A stretch of DNA of 64,000 nucleotides from GCA-003244245 sp036266995. Its GTDB lineage: Bacteria > Actinomycetota > Actinomycetes > Mycobacteriales > Pseudonocardiaceae. The stretch lies in NCBI GenBank assembly GCA_036266995.1, contig DATAWX010000017.1:62001-126000 (forward strand), given 5' to 3'. Within the stretch, counting starts at the first letter, position 1. The number at the start of each line of letters is the position of its first letter. Of this stretch, positions 60,569 to 64,000 are shown piece after piece. A program made the translations under genes and the position numbers. The notes under the pieces were generated by a model. It saw only the letters and a list, made by a program, of their open reading frames with translations, was not told where the DNA came from and ran no database searches.

Positions 60569-61165
60569 TCACGCCACCAGACCGCGCCGGAAACCGTGCG
60601 CGACAGCCTGAGCGCGATCTCGCACCCCGAGCTTGCGGAAAAGCCTGCGGGCATGAGTTTTCACAGTGTCCTCGGACAGATACAGCTCCCGCCCGATCTG
60701 TCCGTTGCTCTTACCCTGGCTCATTCCGCGCAGGACCTGCAGCTCCCGCTCGGTGAGCTGGACACCGGGGTCGGACGGGGGACGAGGCGCCGGGACCGAC
60801 GTACTGGCCAGCGTATGAGCCAGCGCCGCGACGAGTTCTGGTCGCGACGCATCCCAGCGCAGGTAACCCCGGGCGCCGCCGGCGATCGCCGCGGCGATAC
60901 TGCCCGCGTCGTCCGGCGCCCCGAACACGATGACGTTCGCCTGCGGGTGCGCCGACACCAGGCGGCGGGTCGCCTCGACTCCAGCCGGGACGGCACGCTG
61001 CGTTCCGACCAGCACCACATCCACCGGCTGCCGAGAATAACGAGCTAAGAGCTCATCACCGTGTGCGACGCAGTCGATCCGGGCGACGCCGGGGACCGCG
61101 GACATCACACGAGTAAGACCCTCGCGGACCTGTCGCCGGTCGTCGCAGATGAGAACTGCGGTCAC
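60569..61165 (-). CDS. bldM: BldM-like orphan response regulator without a phospho-acceptor
   Basis: 198 aa. C-terminal DNA-binding domain LTERELQVLRGMSQGKSNGQIGRELYLSEDTVKTHARRLFRKLGVRDRAQAVAHGF closely matches Streptomyces BldM, a developmental regulator also located near sigD and groES/groEL. In the receiver, the position of BldM Asp54 is Gly54 (DVVLVGTQ) and the switch Lys is replaced by Trp in GYLRWDAS, although the DD pair at 8-9 remains. It cannot be switched by normal phosphorylation. No kinase is adjacent. Confidence 0.85.
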   Translation of the reverse strand: MTAVLICDDRRQVREGLTRVMSAVPGVARIDCVAHGDELLARYSRQPVDVVLVGTQRAVPAGVEATRRLVSAHPQANVIVFGAPDDAGSIAAAIAGGARGYLRWDASRPELVAALAHTLASTSVPAPRPPSDPGVQLTERELQVLRGMSQGKSNGQIGRELYLSEDTVKTHARRLFRKLGVRDRAQAVAHGFRRGLVA

Positions 61166-61397
61166 GGATGAACTCCTCTCGTGCAGCCAACTGATGTGCC
61201 CACCTCCCTATCGGTCATGCAGACCCGGAACTTGACACGATCTGATGGATTTCCATCAAGACCATCAAGGACCGGAGCCGCACGCTCCCAGCGGCCGCTA
61301 TCACCGAGGTGGAGCAACCCTCACTCTACCGAGTGTAAGCGGATCCCGGCAGTACCGTGAACAAGGATGATTCGGGCATAGCGGCTATCCCAAGGCA
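61166..61397. other. Promoter region of the bldM-like gene
   Basis: About 230 bp without a gene between the groEL1 terminator hairpin and the bldM-like start. It contains a 16-bp dyad at 61243-61258 and a further half-site (ACCATCA) just beyond; otherwise no structure was seen. Confidence 0.5.
61243..61258. promoter_or_regulatory. Candidate operator dyad upstream of the bldM-like gene
   Basis: TGATGGA-TT-TCCATCA, perfect 7-bp arms, about 80 bp upstream of the bldM-like start, with a third CCATCA at 61262-61267. It is noticeably less GC-rich than its surroundings. Possible autoregulatory or developmental site. Confidence 0.45.
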
Positions 61398-61446
61398 CGC
61401 CACGACGGTCCCCATACCCTTTTGGGGTTCGGGGACCGTCGTGGCG
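61398..61446 (-). terminator. 16-bp-arm hairpin downstream of groEL1
   Basis: Arms 61398-61413 and 61431-61446 are perfect reverse complements; the 17-nt loop holds a smaller CCC/GGGG pairing. It lies 38 nt beyond the groEL1 stop. No T-tract follows. Confidence 0.75.
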
Positions 61447-61484
61447 ATCATTACTAGGCCCGCTGAGCTGGCCGGCTGCGATCG

Positions 61485-63113
<1,629 letters not shown>

Positions 63114-63185
63114 TGTCTGCCTTCCTCACAGGCGGAATCTGGTAAGGCTCCGGCCCCTACACGGGATCAACCGGGACCCGAAATA

Positions 63186-63228
63186 CAGCCGCCCCGCTGA
63201 CCCCCGGAAGGGGCCCGCGGGGCGGCTG
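63186..63228 (-). terminator. Hairpin between groES and groEL1
   Basis: Perfect 12-bp arms (63186-63197 and 63217-63228) with a 19-nt loop that itself holds a CCCC/GGGG pairing. It lies 40 nt beyond the groES stop and 72 nt before the groEL1 start, so it may partly terminate or act as a processing site, setting the groES to groEL1 ratio. Confidence 0.65.
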
Positions 63229-63230
63229 AC

Positions 63231-63280
63231 GACGGTCGAACCGTCAGTTGACGACGACGGTCGAACCGTCAGTTGACGAC
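63231..63280 (-). repeat. 25-bp exact tandem duplication across the groES stop codon
   Basis: Two identical 25-bp units (63231-63255, 63256-63280). The second unit contains the last codons and TGA of groES (63271-63269); the first copy repeats these bases just downstream. Confidence 0.9.
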
Positions 63281-63565
63281 AGCGAGCACGTCACGCGCGG
63301 AGAGGATCAGGTACTCCTCGCCGTTGTACTTGATTTCGGTGCCGCCGTACTTGGTGTAGATGACGACGTCGCCGACGTTCACATCCATCGGGATGCGGGT
63401 GCCGGTGTCATTGACGCGACCCGGGCCCACGGCCAGGACCTTGCCCTCCTGGGGCTTTTCCTTGGCGGTGTCCGGAATGACGATGCCGGACGCGGTCGTC
63501 GTTTCAGCCTCACTGGCCTGAACGACGATCTTGTCCTCGAGCGGCTTGATGTTCACGCTCGCCAC
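63269..63565 (-). CDS. groES: Co-chaperonin GroES
   Basis: 98 aa from GTG 63565, with GGAGG upstream. ASVNIKPLEDKIVVQASEAETTTASGIVIPDTAKEKPQEGKVLAVGPG contains the mobile loop, and DVNVGDVVIYTKYGGTEIKYNGEEYLILSARDVLAVVN is the usual ending. The frame is open to 63631, but the extra residues are not GroES-like. A CIRCE-type operator lies about 100 bp upstream, so heat-shock control by HrcA is expected. Confidence 0.97.
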   Translation of the reverse strand: MASVNIKPLEDKIVVQASEAETTTASGIVIPDTAKEKPQEGKVLAVGPGRVNDTGTRIPMDVNVGDVVIYTKYGGTEIKYNGEEYLILSARDVLAVVN

Positions 63566-63668
63566 GGTGTGACCTCCACTTTTTGGGGTCTTCGAAGAGC
63601 TGGCAGGTTGTCTGATACTGGCTCCTGCCACCTCGCCGTCGCGGGGGTCGAGGCGGCCCGGGCCGTTG

Positions 63669-63695
63669 CTGGCACTCTGGGGACCAGAGTGCCAA
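63669..63695. promoter_or_regulatory. CIRCE-type heat-shock operator of groES
   Basis: CTGGCACTC-N9-GAGTGCCAA has the exact 9-9-9 geometry of CIRCE (consensus TTAGCACTC-N9-GAGTGCTAA), the HrcA-binding site. A second, overlapping dyad uses its right half: GAGTG at 63687, TTAGCAG 63696-63702, CTGCTAA 63716-63722 and CACTC 63723-63727. Location upstream of groES supports the call. Confidence 0.85.
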
Positions 63696-63770
63696 TTAGC
63701 AGACTACTGTGCCGACTGCTAACACTCAACTGGGGTGCCCTAACCCCCTTGGTCGGGCTTAACAACACTG

Positions 63771-64000
63771 TCAACCCTGGTTGGCGGTACTTGAAGGGCT
63801 GCCTACCAGGGAGGTGGTGATCGGGAGGGCAGGGTTGGCGGGGATGTTGAGTGGCGAAGGGGGCGTGGCGGCGGCGAGCAGGTGCGCGCCGAGCGCGGCC
63901 ACCATGGCTCCGTTGTCGGTACACAGCCGCGGTCTGGGCACTCGTAGCCGCAGGTTGGCCGCAGTGCAGCGCTCACCCGCCAGTGCACGCAACCGGGAGT
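63771..64000 (-). CDS. tsaD: tRNA N6-adenosine threonylcarbamoyltransferase TsaD, C-terminal part (cut by window edge)
   Basis: The last 76 codons are present. GERCTAANLRLRVPRPRLCTDNGAMVAALGAHLLAA is the conserved C-terminal region of TsaD/Gcp with the CTDNxAM motif, which binds metal and substrate in the t6A-forming enzyme. The final residues (SLVGSPSSTANQG) are encoded by repeat family A, which overlaps the 3' end. Order tsaD-groES-groEL1 is the usual one in actinomycetes. Confidence 0.92.
   Translation of the reverse strand, partial: SRLRALAGERCTAANLRLRVPRPRLCTDNGAMVAALGAHLLAAATPPSPLNIPANPALPITTSLVGSPSSTANQG
63779..63799 (-). repeat. Family A dispersed repeat, copy 3 (inside the 3' end of tsaD)
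   Basis: Identical 21-bp core to 6313-6333 and 11322-11342. Here it lies within the last codons of tsaD, 8 nt before the stop. CTGGTAGGC before and GCCAACCAG after can pair with one mismatch and leave the core in the loop, in the same orientation relative to the gene as the other two copies. Confidence 0.8.

Overview
This window looks like chromosomal DNA of a high-GC actinobacterium, most likely Pseudonocardiales. The evidence is GC-rich coding sequence, frequent GTG starts, many GTGA/ATGA gene overlaps, and gene order. The block guaA-choD-(MFS remnant)-guaB3-guaB2-DUF5319-rsdA-sigD-(bldM-like)-groEL1-groES-tsaD matches the order I know from mycobacteria and streptomycetes. The blocks nuoABCDE-menJ-like and perM-sucD-sucC are also typical of actinomycetes. 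The lineage is an inference; no rRNA gene or search supports it.

Layout: 1-3.4 kb holds nuoE (cut by the edge), nuoD, C, B and A. 3.5-8.9 kb holds a geranylgeranyl-reductase-type flavoprotein, a PerM-type membrane protein, sucD, sucC and icmB. 9.2-20.1 kb holds an M23 peptidase, a PIG-L deacetylase, pcrA, a chorismate mutase, a Ser/Thr kinase, and a PspC/LiaF-like envelope-stress module with its kinase and regulator. 20.1-32.2 kb is mainly regulation: a PucR gene coupled to a homocysteine-methyltransferase/MTHFR-like fusion, a TetR regulator, a NarL-type two-component pair, an APC permease, a MOSC protein and a 1.2-thousand-residue BTAD/ATPase/LuxR regulator.

The most striking region is 32.2-42.65 kb. 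Ten closely packed minus-strand genes run zinc-ribbon protein, metV-like, metF, MidA-like methyltransferase, core metE, metK, adoK, ahcY, fhs, fchA. Together they encode most steps from formate through folate-bound C1 units to methionine and SAM, one orphan methyltransferase, and recycling of SAH to homocysteine and AMP. Only methylene-THF dehydrogenase (FolD) is missing from the window.

43.2-51.5 kb is a decaying defence island: a frameshifted and truncated DEAD/DEAH helicase, a low-GC Erm/KsgA-like gene, an AAA ATPase, a phosphotransferase, frameshifted mcrB, internally deleted mcrC, and a gutted UvrD-like helicase. Core genes resume with guaA at 51.8 kb.

Two families of dispersed intergenic repeats cross the window. 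Family A has a 21-bp identical core and sits at the 3' ends of sucD, pcrA and tsaD. Family B is a 46-bp palindrome found four times, twice between converging genes and once on each side of guaA. One family B copy supplies both the stop codon of choD and the only conventional start codon of guaA. Several long GC-rich hairpins without a T-tract act as plausible terminators around bldM-like, groEL1 and groES.
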